The position numbers and the translations under genes are program-made. Shown one piece after another: positions 55,892 to 64,000 of a stretch of DNA of 64,000 nt. A model generated the notes under the pieces. The model saw only the letters and a program-made list of their open reading frames with translations. It was not told where the DNA came from and made no database searches. The stretch is from positions 2,356,001 to 2,420,000 of the forward strand of contig OY730442.1 in the NCBI GenBank assembly GCA_963422685.1, in the 5' to 3' direction. Each line of letters starts with the position of its first letter. The first letter of the stretch is position 1. This DNA comes from Spongiihabitans sp963422685 (GTDB taxonomy: Bacteria; Pseudomonadota; Gammaproteobacteria; Arenicellales; Poriferihabitantaceae).

Positions 55892-56361
55892 CGTTTGAAC
55901 CCCTGAACATGGGCATCTGCTGTTTTCAGAACACTTGCTGGCGGGTCACAATGGTGTGCGGTTAACACCCGCTCCAGGGCTTCTTCCAGTGCGAATTTAT
56001 CATGCCAGGCGAGATACCCGATGACGACACCAGGCGATCGCTGTTTTCCTGCGGTGCAGTGAACATAAACCCGATGACCGGCATCGACCAGTCCTGCCAG
56101 AGTTTGCGCCGCCGCCGGGAGTTTCTGTATTAAATCCTCGTGGTCAAAATCGGTAATGGGTAATCGACAGACACAGAGGCCAGCATTTCGATAATGCTGT
56201 TTCAGCCCGGGCCAATCCATGCCGGGTCTTTCAAGGTCGGTATCGCTTTGCAGGTTCAACACAGCGGTCAATCCAGCCTGTTGCAAATGTTGAATATCGA
56301 TCCGGTCGGTCGGATAAGTTCCAATAAAAATTTTATCCGTGATTTGGTGGAAATTGATCAT
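55888..56361 (-). CDS. Dual-specificity protein phosphatase-like protein
   Basis: 157 residues. The active-site loop is VYVHCTAGKQRSPGVVIGYL (Cys-x5-Arg with Ser), and the general-acid Asp is probably in PITDFDHED. The N-terminal DRIDIQHLQQAGLTAVLNLQ fits the cysteine phosphatase fold. It overlaps sfsA. Substrates may be phosphoproteins, phosphoinositides or nucleotides and cannot be told from the sequence. Confidence 0.82.
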   Translation of the reverse strand: MINFHQITDKIFIGTYPTDRIDIQHLQQAGLTAVLNLQSDTDLERPGMDWPGLKQHYRNAGLCVCRLPITDFDHEDLIQKLPAAAQTLAGLVDAGHRVYVHCTAGKQRSPGVVIGYLAWHDKFALEEALERVLTAHHCDPPASVLKTADAHVQGFKR

Positions 56362-56680
56362 CGGCTGGAATGTTGACTTTTTTGCTGAATAAACTCTGGT
56401 GTTGCAGCCCGCGGATACACCACGGCAGGGTCATGGCGAACACCGATTTTGACAAGGCGCTTGATTTCCCGGCGCCTAGCCTAACAATCGCCGCCGATGA
56501 CGGGATGCAGCGAAACTGTAGAATTACTATCCGCCAATAAAATAATGGTAATATTCCCGACGGTCGGGTGGCGTGTATTGTGCCAGATTTTTCGATCAGG
56601 GCGACCTTGAAAAATACAGGCTCGACTGGTTATGAACATGAATATCCGGCCCAAATAGCGTTAATTATTCAGGAGTTCTC
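56362..56680. other. Divergent intergenic region upstream of mlaA
   Basis: 319 bp between the divergent phosphatase and mlaA genes, so it must hold both promoters. TTGAAA at about 56607 with a weak partner 17 bases on is a candidate -35 for mlaA. A palindromic AATATT lies near 56550. No small gene was found. Confidence 0.4.
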
Positions 56681-57436
56681 ATGAGTAAATCTCACCGATG
56701 GCTGGTAACGATTTTATGGTCGCTGGCCCTGGTCGTGCTGACCGGGTGTGCAACAACGCCTGCAGAACCGGGAGCCCAGGATCCTTTCGAAAAAGCCAAT
56801 CGGTCAATCCTGAATTTCAACCTGAAAGCCGACAGAGTGGTCTTCAAACCGGTTGCCAGAGCTTATACCCGCATCATACCGGGCCCCGTTCGCAAGGGCG
56901 TGAATAACTTTTTCTCAAACCTCTGGGAGCCGATGACCGTGGTGAACGACTTGTTGCAGGGAAAAATTGCCTACGCGGTTAAAGATACATCGAGATTTGT
57001 GGTTAATTCCACTGTGGGCATATTCGGGATCTTCGACGTGGCGAAGAAAATCGACCTGCCGCGGCATCGCGAAGACTTCGGACAAACCCTGGCAGTCTGG
57101 GGCGTACCGTCTGGCCCGTATCTGGTTTTACCGTTTCTGGGGCCGAGCAATCTGCGCGACACCACAGGACTCATTCCACAATACGTCTTTACAGACGCCA
57201 CTGCAAAAATGAACTCATCTGAAAGTCTCTACGTGAGCGGCGTGCGCATAGTGGACAAAAGAGCACAATTGCTCGGCATGGATGATATTCTTGAGCTGCA
57301 GCCTGACCAGTATCTCTTCCTTCGCGAAAGCTATCGTCAGGCACGGATGAGCGCTGTGTACGATGGTCGCCCGCCGCAGGCCGAAGGAGATGAATCCGAA
57401 CAGGGATTGATCGACCAATTGCTTGAAGACGAATAA
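56681..57436 (+). CDS. mlaA: Outer-membrane lipid asymmetry lipoprotein MlaA (VacJ)
   Basis: 251 residues. A lipoprotein signal ends in the lipobox LTGC at about residues 20-23. The core has DPFEKANRSILNFNLKADR, PGPVRKGVNNFFSNLWEPM, VNSTVGIFGIFDVA, HREDFGQTLAVWGVPSGPY and LPFLGPSNLRDTTG, all classic MlaA. It sits in the outer membrane and passes mislocalised phospholipids to MlaC for return to the inner membrane. A GGAG ribosome site precedes the ATG. It lies 6 bases before apaH. Confidence 0.95.
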   Translation: MSKSHRWLVTILWSLALVVLTGCATTPAEPGAQDPFEKANRSILNFNLKADRVVFKPVARAYTRIIPGPVRKGVNNFFSNLWEPMTVVNDLLQGKIAYAVKDTSRFVVNSTVGIFGIFDVAKKIDLPRHREDFGQTLAVWGVPSGPYLVLPFLGPSNLRDTTGLIPQYVFTDATAKMNSSESLYVSGVRIVDKRAQLLGMDDILELQPDQYLFLRESYRQARMSAVYDGRPPQAEGDESEQGLIDQLLEDE

Positions 57437-57442
57437 CCATTC

Positions 57443-58266
57443 ATGGCGGTTTATGCGATTGGCGATGTGCAGGGCTGTGTGCTGCCGTTTGAGGAATTAC
57501 TCGAAAAGTTAAATTTTGATCCGGTCAGTGACAAACTCTGGCTGACCGGAGATCTGGTTAATCGCGGCCCGGATTCCCTGCAAACTGTTCGGCTGGTCCG
57601 AAAACTGGGTCAAAGTGTGATAACCGTATTGGGCAATCACGATCTTCATTTTCTTGCGGTGGCGGAAAAATACGCCGCAGCAGAGCCGGAGACACGTTGC
57701 AGCAATTCCGCAAAGCGCCGGATCTCGAAGCAATAATCGCATGGATGCGGCGGCAGCCTTTGGCGCACTGCGACAAGCAGCTTGGCGTGCTGATGACCCA
57801 CGCCGGAATTTATCCCGGGTGGAGCAAAAAGCAGTTAATGGCGAATGCCGCAGAGGTGGAAAAGGAAATTCAGGGCAGTAATTATCGGAGACTCCTGAAA
57901 CAAATGTACGGCAGGAATCCGGCAAGATGGAAGGAAAACCTGAAAAGGGCGGATCGCCATCGATTTATCATCAATGCGTTGACGCGAATGCGTTATTGCG
58001 ATGCCAAAGGTAATTTAAATTTTACTGAAAAGGGCTCCCCTGGCAGTGCGCCCAGACGGCTGATGCCCTGGTATGAACATCCGCAAATGAAATGCCGGAA
58101 ATGGCGCATTGTGTTCGGGCACTGGTCTGCGCTCGGATTTGTCCAGTACGGCAATATTATCAGTCTGGACAGCGGCTGTGTTTGGGGGGGTAAACTCACC
58201 GCAGTGCGACTGGATGCCGGCTATATCGCACCCTGTTGGCAACTGGATTGCCGGTCGAAATACTAA
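57443..58266 (+). pseudogene. apaH: Bis(5'-nucleosyl)-tetraphosphatase ApaH, frameshifted
   Basis: The first frame (57443 onwards) gives MAVYAIGDVQGCVLPFEELL, LTGDLVNRGPDSL and VLGNHDLHFLAVAEKYAAA, the GDxxG, GDxxxRG and GNHD phosphoesterase motifs. It then runs into nonsense and stops at 57736. The other frame carries the rest (RAGDTLQQFRKAPDLEAI, VLMTHAGIYPGWS, VFGHWSALGF and LDSGCVWGGKLTAV) to 58266. The switch falls at about 57680-57690 in GCAGCAGAG and fits loss of one base. Both halves are otherwise well preserved, so the frameshift is recent or a sequencing error. Intact ApaH hydrolyses Ap4A to two ADP. Confidence 0.85.
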
Positions 58267-58415
58267 AGTCGAAATACTAAAACCGGGCCTGCCGGAGTGT
58301 TTAAAATTAAAAGCCGGGAAATTTATTGATCAGGCTGCCAAAATAACAGCTCATGTCGTTATATTCCTGATTCTCGCCGGATGCCCGTATCCGCCAGTCT
58401 GAATCCCAGTCCGAA

Positions 58416-60992
58416 TCAGGCGCGAACCAGTTCCTCAAACGCCTGCTGATAACCATCCTGAAACAATATATGCAGCCCCATGCGCCGTTGGTTTCTCTTG
58501 CTTCCCGGCAAACGCAAAGTGCCGCATTCAACCGCCTTTGGCTCCGTCTTTGACAGCGCCTCAAACAGGTTGTTCTTGTATTGCGTGTCCATATTGCCGG
58601 CTAACTGAAGCCCCTTGGTCTCAAGGGCCAGCACCCGGCGGCCAGCGCCATTGCCGTGATTCTGCCCCACGCAAACCACAAAATCAGGGTAGACGCGGTT
58701 CGGTTTCCAGCCCTGCAAAGCGTAATCCGGCCGGGCGGCAAAGCGATGCCACCAGGTTACGGCGCTGTGGCCGTCCAGATACAGGGCGAAGTCTTTTTCC
58801 AGGCCGTTGAATTCCGCCGCATACAGCTTTTCATACAGCGATTTTTTCAGGGAATCCCCCTGCTGGTCTAAAAGCGGCATTTGCCCGCTGCCCACCAGAT
58901 GCTTCAATACCTGTTCCAGCTCAAAACCATCCTCCCCGGCAATCAGCTCAAAGCGAATGTCCCCAGCCTGTAGCTTGCGGCGAAAAACATCCTTTGCCTC
59001 ATGCTCAACAAGTTCGGTCAGGCGCCGCTTCAACATCTCGGAAAGATGATAGCGGCGGTCAAAAATATCGTCATTGGTTCGCCCCTGGCCGCGTTGATCT
59101 TGCAGCATCGCCTCCACCGCTTTCCCGGCCAGAAACGGATTCGGCAGGGTTTCATAAAGGCGGCGGCTGAAAAATTCCACGCTCAGGTTCCTGTCTACCG
59201 CCATTGCCGCCGCATCCGTATCGTAGTCAAAGCCCGGCAAGTCCACCAGCGCGGTAATTTCACGGATTTTATCGACCCCGGCATAATCCAGACCCAGCGG
59301 CGCGGCGGTGATCTTCTGCCAATCCACGCCGCTCAGCACGTCGCCTTCATAGTCCAACGGCCGATAACGCCGGCCGGCGCGGTGCAGCACCTGCGGCAGA
59401 AAAATCCGCATATCGCGAAACGCTTTTCTGCGGGGAATGCGCCGCAATTGGGCGTTATTTTCAGGTCCGCCATTGCCCTGCCCGCTGTGGACAAGCCCCG
59501 ACAGATCGCCCATGCCTTCCTGTTCCAGGCCGCGCTTCACCGCCTGTATCGCCTCTCCCACGTCGCGGTCCAGGCAATAGATATACGATTCATCCAACGC
59601 CGCCCGGCCGGTTAATTCCGTATCCGGCTGGCGCAATATCCGCCCGGTCATCTGGGTCAGTGCCCGCGCCGTGCGGGTAGAATCCAGCAGGGTCAGCACA
59701 TAGGCAAACGGGCAGTCCCAGCCTTCGCGCAATGCGTCTTTGGTCAGGATGTAACGCACGGCGGAATAAGGCGACAGCAGGTCCTCGTCGGCGATCTCAT
59801 CCCTTTCCGCAGTTTTACGGCGGATATGCGTCTCCGGCACGTTTAATTGTGTCATCAGATAATCGCGCACGTCTTCGGCATGAATATGCTCGCCGTCTCG
59901 CTGCTCGCGCCCGACGCGCTCCACGCGAATGATCATCATCGGGCGAATGTAACGCCCGCTTTCGCCTTGCAGTTGACGCGTCTCCTGCTTCAGTTTGTCC
60001 AGCCGCTCCTTGGCCCTGGACAGCGTGTATTTCCAGTCGGTATTCTCGAAGTTATGCAGGTTCAAGGGCAGCTTGATCATCTGCTCGCGTTTCAGCGCCG
60101 AACCCGGCGTGTCCACCAGAATATTGCTGACGCTGGCTTCAGGTGTCGCGGAAAGCTCCAATACAAAGCGCGGGTTGAATTCGTTCAGGCGCCGGCGGCG
60201 TTTGGCGGTATAGGCGTTGTGCGCCTCATCCAGCACAATAATCGGGCGCAGCAGCTTGAACACGTTGAACAGACTGTGCCTGACCGAACCCGGGCTGTCC
60301 TCGGCAAGGTCGGCGGTGTCCAGGTCCGGATGCGTGTCCAGCAGCCGGTTGTTGGCCGGCTGATCATCCGGTTCCGGGAAAAAGGACGGATAATGCCCGG
60401 TATCGCCAAATATCTTCAGAAAGCTGCGGTCTTCCCGGTCAGCCGCTTGCAGCATCAGCGGCATGACGCAAAGATAGTTTTCCACGTCAGCCAGCGAAAA
60501 CATGTCGGTCTTTTTTAACAGCTTGATACGCCCGCCGCAGGCGCGCTCCAGATATTGCCGATACGGATGCAGGCGGTGCGCAAAGGCGCGCCAGGTTTGC
60601 CGGAAGATCGCCCGGGACGGCGTAATCCACAGCACCAGCCCGGCGGTCGGGCGCATACGTTCAATCGCGGCCGCACCGAGCAGGGTCTTGCCGCCGCCGG
60701 TCGGCAGTTTCAAGCAGACGTGCGGAATGACCTGCCCGCGGCTGTCCTGTCGCCGCGCATACGGCGGCGGCGACAAACTGCCGTCGTTGTTTTTGATATG
60801 CGGCAGCAGGCCGCACTGCCCCAGTGCTGCCCAGGTTTTGGCCACGTAATCACGATCATCTGCGCCAATTGCAACATCAGCCTTTTCCAGCGCAGCGATG
60901 CGTTTTCCGGTCTCGGTCTGCTGCCGCTTCAGCTCCGCCAGAAAGCCCGCGAAGGTTTGCAGCGCCTGTTCCTGAAACTCCTTGAGGCGCAT
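58416..60992 (-). CDS. res: Type III restriction enzyme, Res subunit
   Basis: 858 residues. The SF2 translocase has Walker A LKLPTGGGKTLLGAA (about 95-103), DEAH at 254-257 (IIVLDEAHNAY), an SAT motif (LELSATPEAS) and motif VI (LTQMTGRILRQPDTEL). The C-terminal nuclease shows the PD-(D/E)xK pattern in VYPDFVVCV and LALETKG. It cuts DNA after meeting another complex during ATP-driven diffusion along DNA, and needs Mod for recognition. The gene follows mod by 3 bases. All key motifs are present, so the enzyme looks functional. Confidence 0.93.
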   Translation of the reverse strand: MRLKEFQEQALQTFAGFLAELKRQQTETGKRIAALEKADVAIGADDRDYVAKTWAALGQCGLLPHIKNNDGSLSPPPYARRQDSRGQVIPHVCLKLPTGGGKTLLGAAAIERMRPTAGLVLWITPSRAIFRQTWRAFAHRLHPYRQYLERACGGRIKLLKKTDMFSLADVENYLCVMPLMLQAADREDRSFLKIFGDTGHYPSFFPEPDDQPANNRLLDTHPDLDTADLAEDSPGSVRHSLFNVFKLLRPIIVLDEAHNAYTAKRRRRLNEFNPRFVLELSATPEASVSNILVDTPGSALKREQMIKLPLNLHNFENTDWKYTLSRAKERLDKLKQETRQLQGESGRYIRPMMIIRVERVGREQRDGEHIHAEDVRDYLMTQLNVPETHIRRKTAERDEIADEDLLSPYSAVRYILTKDALREGWDCPFAYVLTLLDSTRTARALTQMTGRILRQPDTELTGRAALDESYIYCLDRDVGEAIQAVKRGLEQEGMGDLSGLVHSGQGNGGPENNAQLRRIPRRKAFRDMRIFLPQVLHRAGRRYRPLDYEGDVLSGVDWQKITAAPLGLDYAGVDKIREITALVDLPGFDYDTDAAAMAVDRNLSVEFFSRRLYETLPNPFLAGKAVEAMLQDQRGQGRTNDDIFDRRYHLSEMLKRRLTELVEHEAKDVFRRKLQAGDIRFELIAGEDGFELEQVLKHLVGSGQMPLLDQQGDSLKKSLYEKLYAAEFNGLEKDFALYLDGHSAVTWWHRFAARPDYALQGWKPNRVYPDFVVCVGQNHGNGAGRRVLALETKGLQLAGNMDTQYKNNLFEALSKTEPKAVECGTLRLPGSKRNQRRMGLHILFQDGYQQAFEELVRA

Positions 60993-60995
60993 GGC

Positions 60996-62618
60996 CTAGT
61001 CGCCAAACAGCCGGTGAATGGCATAGGGCAGCTGGCAGAAGGTCACCTTGTGTGGCGTCAGGTCTTTTTGCGAGACGAACTTCCACGGCGCAAACACCAG
61101 CGCGGTTTTGCCTTTTTGCTGCGCCGCCTTGCCGATGCGCCCGGCCATATCCCGGGTCAGGGCGGATTCGCCACCGCACAGAAAATCCATGTCCGGTCGA
61201 TAAATCAGATGCAGACGGTAATCTTGCGTCTCACCAAAGCAATAATCCTTGCCGGACTTGATTGTCGCAAGCGTCACACCCGTGGCGACATAGGCGACAT
61301 GGCGCGCCAGCGCGGCGTAGTCCGGCAGGGCCTTGCCGGTAATCAGGTTCTCCGTGTTCAGTTCCGCGCCCAGGGTGCAAAAGGCAAAGTGCCCGCCCAG
61401 GCCGTCTTTCAGGGCTGCGTCTCTGGCGTTCGGTATGCCCCTGATCACGCGGCGAATGCGCTCGGCGGTGATACGGTGCGCATAATCCTCGCATTCCACC
61501 AGGATGAACCGGCGGTTGCCGCTGTCTTGCTTGTTCAGCGCCAGCACCGCGTGGGCAGTGGTGCCGGACCCGGCGAAGGAGTCGAGGATGATGGCATTTT
61601 TGTCGGTCGAGATTTGAAGTATTTTCTTGATCAAATCAGCAGGTTTAGGTGTGGTGAAAGCTTTCTTCCCATCAAATAAAGACATAACCTCTCTGGTTCC
61701 ATCTGTCGCCGTGCCAATGTCATTCCATATTGTAAAGACGTTGACGCCTTTCTCTTTGGCCTCACTCAAATAACGTTTGTATTGGGGCTTTGATTTGCCT
61801 GTTTTTCCAAAGACGATTCGATTGTCTTGCAACGCTTCGGCAAATTTCTCTTTTGAAAAACGCCAGCATCTGCCGTTAGGCGGCATGTATATTTTCCCGG
61901 TATTGGGATTTTTAATCGGGTAGGTCAGGTTCTCTCTGATGTTGGGCGCATCCATTGGGTCGGCTACCCAGGAGCCGCGAGGGTCATTGTCAGGATTTGC
62001 AAATCTACTTTCGTCAATGTCCAGCGTATTGAAAGAAAAACAGGATTTTTCCAGCGCATAAGCCAGCAGATAGTTATGCGAAAGAGAAACATCAATGTCG
62101 TTTTGGCTTGACTTCCTGTGATGCCAGATAAAATTAGCGACAAAATTCTCCTCCCCGAAAATCTCATCCATCACCAGCCGCAGGCGGTGCTGTTCATTGT
62201 CGTCAATGGAGATGAAAATCACGCCGTCCTCGGCCAGCAGCTCGCGCAAAAGGTGCAGGCGCGGCCACATCATGCACAGCCATTTGTCGTGGCGCTCCGG
62301 GTCTTCGCGATCCACCTCACCGTTTTCCTTCAGCCAGCGGCGCATCAAATCCGAATTGACATTGTCGTTATAACACCAGCCCTCGTTGCCGGTGTTATAC
62401 GGCGGGTCAATATAGATACAGTTCACCCGCCCGGCATAGCGCGGCAGCAGGGCCTTCAGCGCGTGCAGGTTATCGCCGTGGATGAGCAGGTTGCCATCGG
62501 CCGGGGCCGCGCCTTTGGGCAGCAGCGATTTGTCCCGCGCCACTTCCAGGGTGCGGTACGGCACACTCAGGTGATGGGCGTAGACCATCTGCTTGCCCTT
62601 GAAATCGAGAGTAGACAT
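60996..62618 (-). CDS. mod: Type III DNA methyltransferase, Mod subunit
   Basis: 540 residues, beta-class N6-adenine methylase order: DPPY motif IV first (CIYIDPPYNTG, residues 71-74) and SAM motif I later (ILDSFAGSGTTAHAVLALN). It carries the target recognition region between the two (about 150-330). It methylates one strand of an asymmetric site and guides Res. No simple-sequence repeat suggesting phase variation is visible at its 5' end. It is 2 bases downstream of the metallopeptidase gene, so the three genes form one operon. Confidence 0.93.
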   Translation of the reverse strand: MSTLDFKGKQMVYAHHLSVPYRTLEVARDKSLLPKGAAPADGNLLIHGDNLHALKALLPRYAGRVNCIYIDPPYNTGNEGWCYNDNVNSDLMRRWLKENGEVDREDPERHDKWLCMMWPRLHLLRELLAEDGVIFISIDDNEQHRLRLVMDEIFGEENFVANFIWHHRKSSQNDIDVSLSHNYLLAYALEKSCFSFNTLDIDESRFANPDNDPRGSWVADPMDAPNIRENLTYPIKNPNTGKIYMPPNGRCWRFSKEKFAEALQDNRIVFGKTGKSKPQYKRYLSEAKEKGVNVFTIWNDIGTATDGTREVMSLFDGKKAFTTPKPADLIKKILQISTDKNAIILDSFAGSGTTAHAVLALNKQDSGNRRFILVECEDYAHRITAERIRRVIRGIPNARDAALKDGLGGHFAFCTLGAELNTENLITGKALPDYAALARHVAYVATGVTLATIKSGKDYCFGETQDYRLHLIYRPDMDFLCGGESALTRDMAGRIGKAAQQKGKTALVFAPWKFVSQKDLTPHKVTFCQLPYAIHRLFGD

Positions 62619-62620
62619 GG

Positions 62621-63163
62621 TCAGAAGCTGGTGGGCAGGATAAAGCCAAGATTTTTCAGGCGATACTCCATGGCCGGCCGGCTGACCTCAAATTCTTCGG
62701 CCAGCGTCTTCACGTCAGCGGGCTTTTCCAGGTCGAGACGAGCATGTTTGTCGAGATATTCATCCAGCAACACCTCCGGCATCAACAGGGCGGCGGCGTA
62801 AGCATTCGCTTCCAGTTCCATTCGGTGGTCGCTGCCTGCCTGCGCCGCGGCGCTGCGGCCCTTGCGAAAATAAACTGTGCGGTCGATGAAAACCGGCGTA
62901 TCACCCGCCCCAAACCTGTGCAGTTGATAGTGTCCGATCTCGTGGGCAACGGTGAAACGCCGCCGCACCGGCGCATGACGTGAGTTGACCACAATGGTTT
63001 TCTCTTTCACCGCCAGAAAACCGGAATACTCATCTTCCAGTTGCGTCTCTTTCACGACAAGTTTCAGATGATTGGCCACCTGCTGCAAATCCACCGGCTG
63101 GGCCAATGCGCCCACTTGTTCCAAAATTTTTCGCGCTTTTTCGTCAATATTTTTGTATACCAT
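62621..63163 (-). CDS. ImmA/IrrE-family metallopeptidase in the type III R-M operon
   Basis: 180 residues. The zinc-binding HEIGH motif is at 74-78 (FTVAHEIGHYQLHRFG), preceded by the family region YSGFLAVKEKTIVVNSRHAP, with the third ligand probably in ELEANAYAAALLMP. The C-terminal FEVSRPAMEYRLKNLGF is helix-turn-helix-like. ImmA cleaves a phage-type repressor and IrrE a DdrO-type repressor, normally encoded next door; no such repressor is visible here. As the first gene before mod and res it may control the operon or act as part of the defence, both inferences. Confidence 0.85.
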   Translation of the reverse strand: MVYKNIDEKARKILEQVGALAQPVDLQQVANHLKLVVKETQLEDEYSGFLAVKEKTIVVNSRHAPVRRRFTVAHEIGHYQLHRFGAGDTPVFIDRTVYFRKGRSAAAQAGSDHRMELEANAYAAALLMPEVLLDEYLDKHARLDLEKPADVKTLAEEFEVSRPAMEYRLKNLGFILPTSF

Positions 63164-63272
63164 CGTCGTTGTTCTCCTCTTTTAGCAACGGCGCTTGGTT
63201 TGGATTAATAATAACCAGTAATCCTCATGCCGGCACATAAATATTTTATGAGCAGCACATCGCATAATTCGT

Positions 63273-63350
63273 CTACTCTTGCAGATAAAACTTCTCTACT
63301 AACCCCAAATATGCCCGCTATGATACTTATAATTCCACCTGCTTTACTCA
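63273..63350 (-). CDS. Possible 25-residue membrane peptide
   Basis: ATG at 63350 with GGAGG six bases upstream; MSKAGGIISIIAGIFGVVEK is a Gly/Ile-rich hydrophobic stretch, with a TAG after 25 codons. The start resembles longer small membrane proteins, so this may be the intact front of a truncated gene. It lies 10 bases after the NERD-domain gene on the same strand. Confidence 0.3.
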
Positions 63351-63360
63351 TATCTGCCTC

Positions 63361-63996
63361 CTAATGTTTAAAAATTGTTTGGCTCTCTTTCAATCTTTTT
63401 ATATTCTCTCTATGCTTTCTATCTGTTTCATGAGACTCGGGAAGTCTATTTTCTTCAATCAATCTCAGTACGCGCTCAACCTCCAAGTCAGATAGTAATA
63501 TCTTATATTTTGAGTTTATAAATCTAATATACTGGCTACCGTACACCACGTTTTCCGGCATTTCAGTTTTGAAGGTGCAGTTTTGGACGAATACGACTAA
63601 CGAATGAATGTGTCTTACCCCCAGGGCTTCTACTGCTTTTACGTGAGCATAATTTTGGTGCAACGGATTCTGAAACCTGGTTTTATGCCCATAAATAACT
63701 TGAGTCCATGCTTTGTTCCGAGGGCTGCCGAATATCCACCCATTCAAGTTTTTTACTTCGACTACGAAGACGCCGTACCTTGAAACTATAACTTGGTCAA
63801 TTTGCGTAGTACCTTGCTTCGTAGGCAAAGTCACATTTTTAAGAACGTAATATTCATCACTCAGGACACTTTCTGCACTAGTATTGATTACTTTCTCACC
63901 CAATGCTCCCTGGTCTACAGGATTTACCTTTCTGGATTTGTACTTTCTTTTTAGTTTGAGTTTTACCTTCGATAACCGAGATAGGAAATTAAACAT
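63361..63996 (-). CDS. NERD-domain (nuclease-related) protein
   Basis: 211 residues. A basic N-terminal segment (SKVKLKLKRKYKSRKVNP) is followed by the NERD core: GALGEKVINTSAES, TQIDQVIVSRYGVFVVEVKN (the Asp and ExK of a PD-(D/E)xK-like site), GWIFGSPRNKAWTQV and FQNPLHQNYAHVKAVE. NERD proteins are presumed nucleases and are often found on mobile or defence DNA. The gene starts 5 bases from the window end; the sequence upstream is not seen. Confidence 0.85.
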   Translation of the reverse strand: MFNFLSRLSKVKLKLKRKYKSRKVNPVDQGALGEKVINTSAESVLSDEYYVLKNVTLPTKQGTTQIDQVIVSRYGVFVVEVKNLNGWIFGSPRNKAWTQVIYGHKTRFQNPLHQNYAHVKAVEALGVRHIHSLVVFVQNCTFKTEMPENVVYGSQYIRFINSKYKILLSDLEVERVLRLIEENRLPESHETDRKHRENIKRLKESQTIFKH

Positions 63997-64000
63997 TAAA

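Overview
The window is chromosomal DNA of a non-enteric gammaproteobacterium, inferred from gene content and order: infC-rpmI-rplT-pheS-pheT-ihfA-merR, tRNA-Pro and gyrB at the left; mrcB (PBP1b), an AI-2E exporter, OsmC and trpC; rpe, trpE, trpG and a Deg protease; sthA, sfsA, mlaA and apaH on the right. Species cannot be named from the sequence alone.

Layout. 1-8 kb: translation and nucleoid operon (+ strand), tRNA-Pro(GGG), gyrB. 8-14.1 kb: minus-strand housekeeping genes (HD-domain protein, ArsC/YfgD-like reductase, PBP1b, DUF2007, AI-2E family exporter, OsmC, trpC). 14.36-27.73 kb: one very large CRISPR array (201 repeats and 200 spacers by my hand count), transcribed leftwards from a leader beside cas2. 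27.9-42.0 kb: the cas genes, all on the minus strand: a complete type I-C set (cas3-cas5c-cas8c-cas7-cas4-cas1-cas2) and, upstream, a second divergent effector set (cas5-cas8-cas7-cas3) without adaptation genes. A 41-codon cas4 remnant lies between the two sets. 42.2-46.8 kb: trpG, trpE, rpe and a Deg protease. The CRISPR-Cas island therefore lies between trpG and trpC, where trpD would be expected, and trpD is absent from the window.

47.5-51.6 kb holds a run of short AT-rich units, each an ORF followed at or just after its stop codon by an imperfect inverted-repeat element resembling integron attC sites. The units carry a small membrane protein, a DUF2971 protein, an Abi-like protein, a decayed secreted peptide and a type II methyltransferase/HNH endonuclease pair. 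No integrase is in the window. I read it as an integrase-less cassette cluster, which is an inference. 51.8-58.3 kb is housekeeping again, with apaH broken by a frameshift. 58.4-64 kb carries a type III restriction-modification operon preceded by an ImmA/IrrE-type metallopeptidase, plus a NERD-domain protein.

How it fits together. The defence genes (two CRISPR effector modules sharing one cas4-cas1-cas2 set and one array, a cassette-borne type II R-M pair, an Abi-like gene, a type III R-M operon) alternate with conserved genes over about 50 kb. The most unusual signals are the paired effector modules with a cas4 scar between them, internal small-subunit (Cas11-like) start sites with strong ribosome sites in both cas8 genes, a block of spacers rich in perfect hairpins, two spacers that contain part of a CRISPR repeat, spacer families differing mainly at synonymous positions, and the attC-like cassette cluster.
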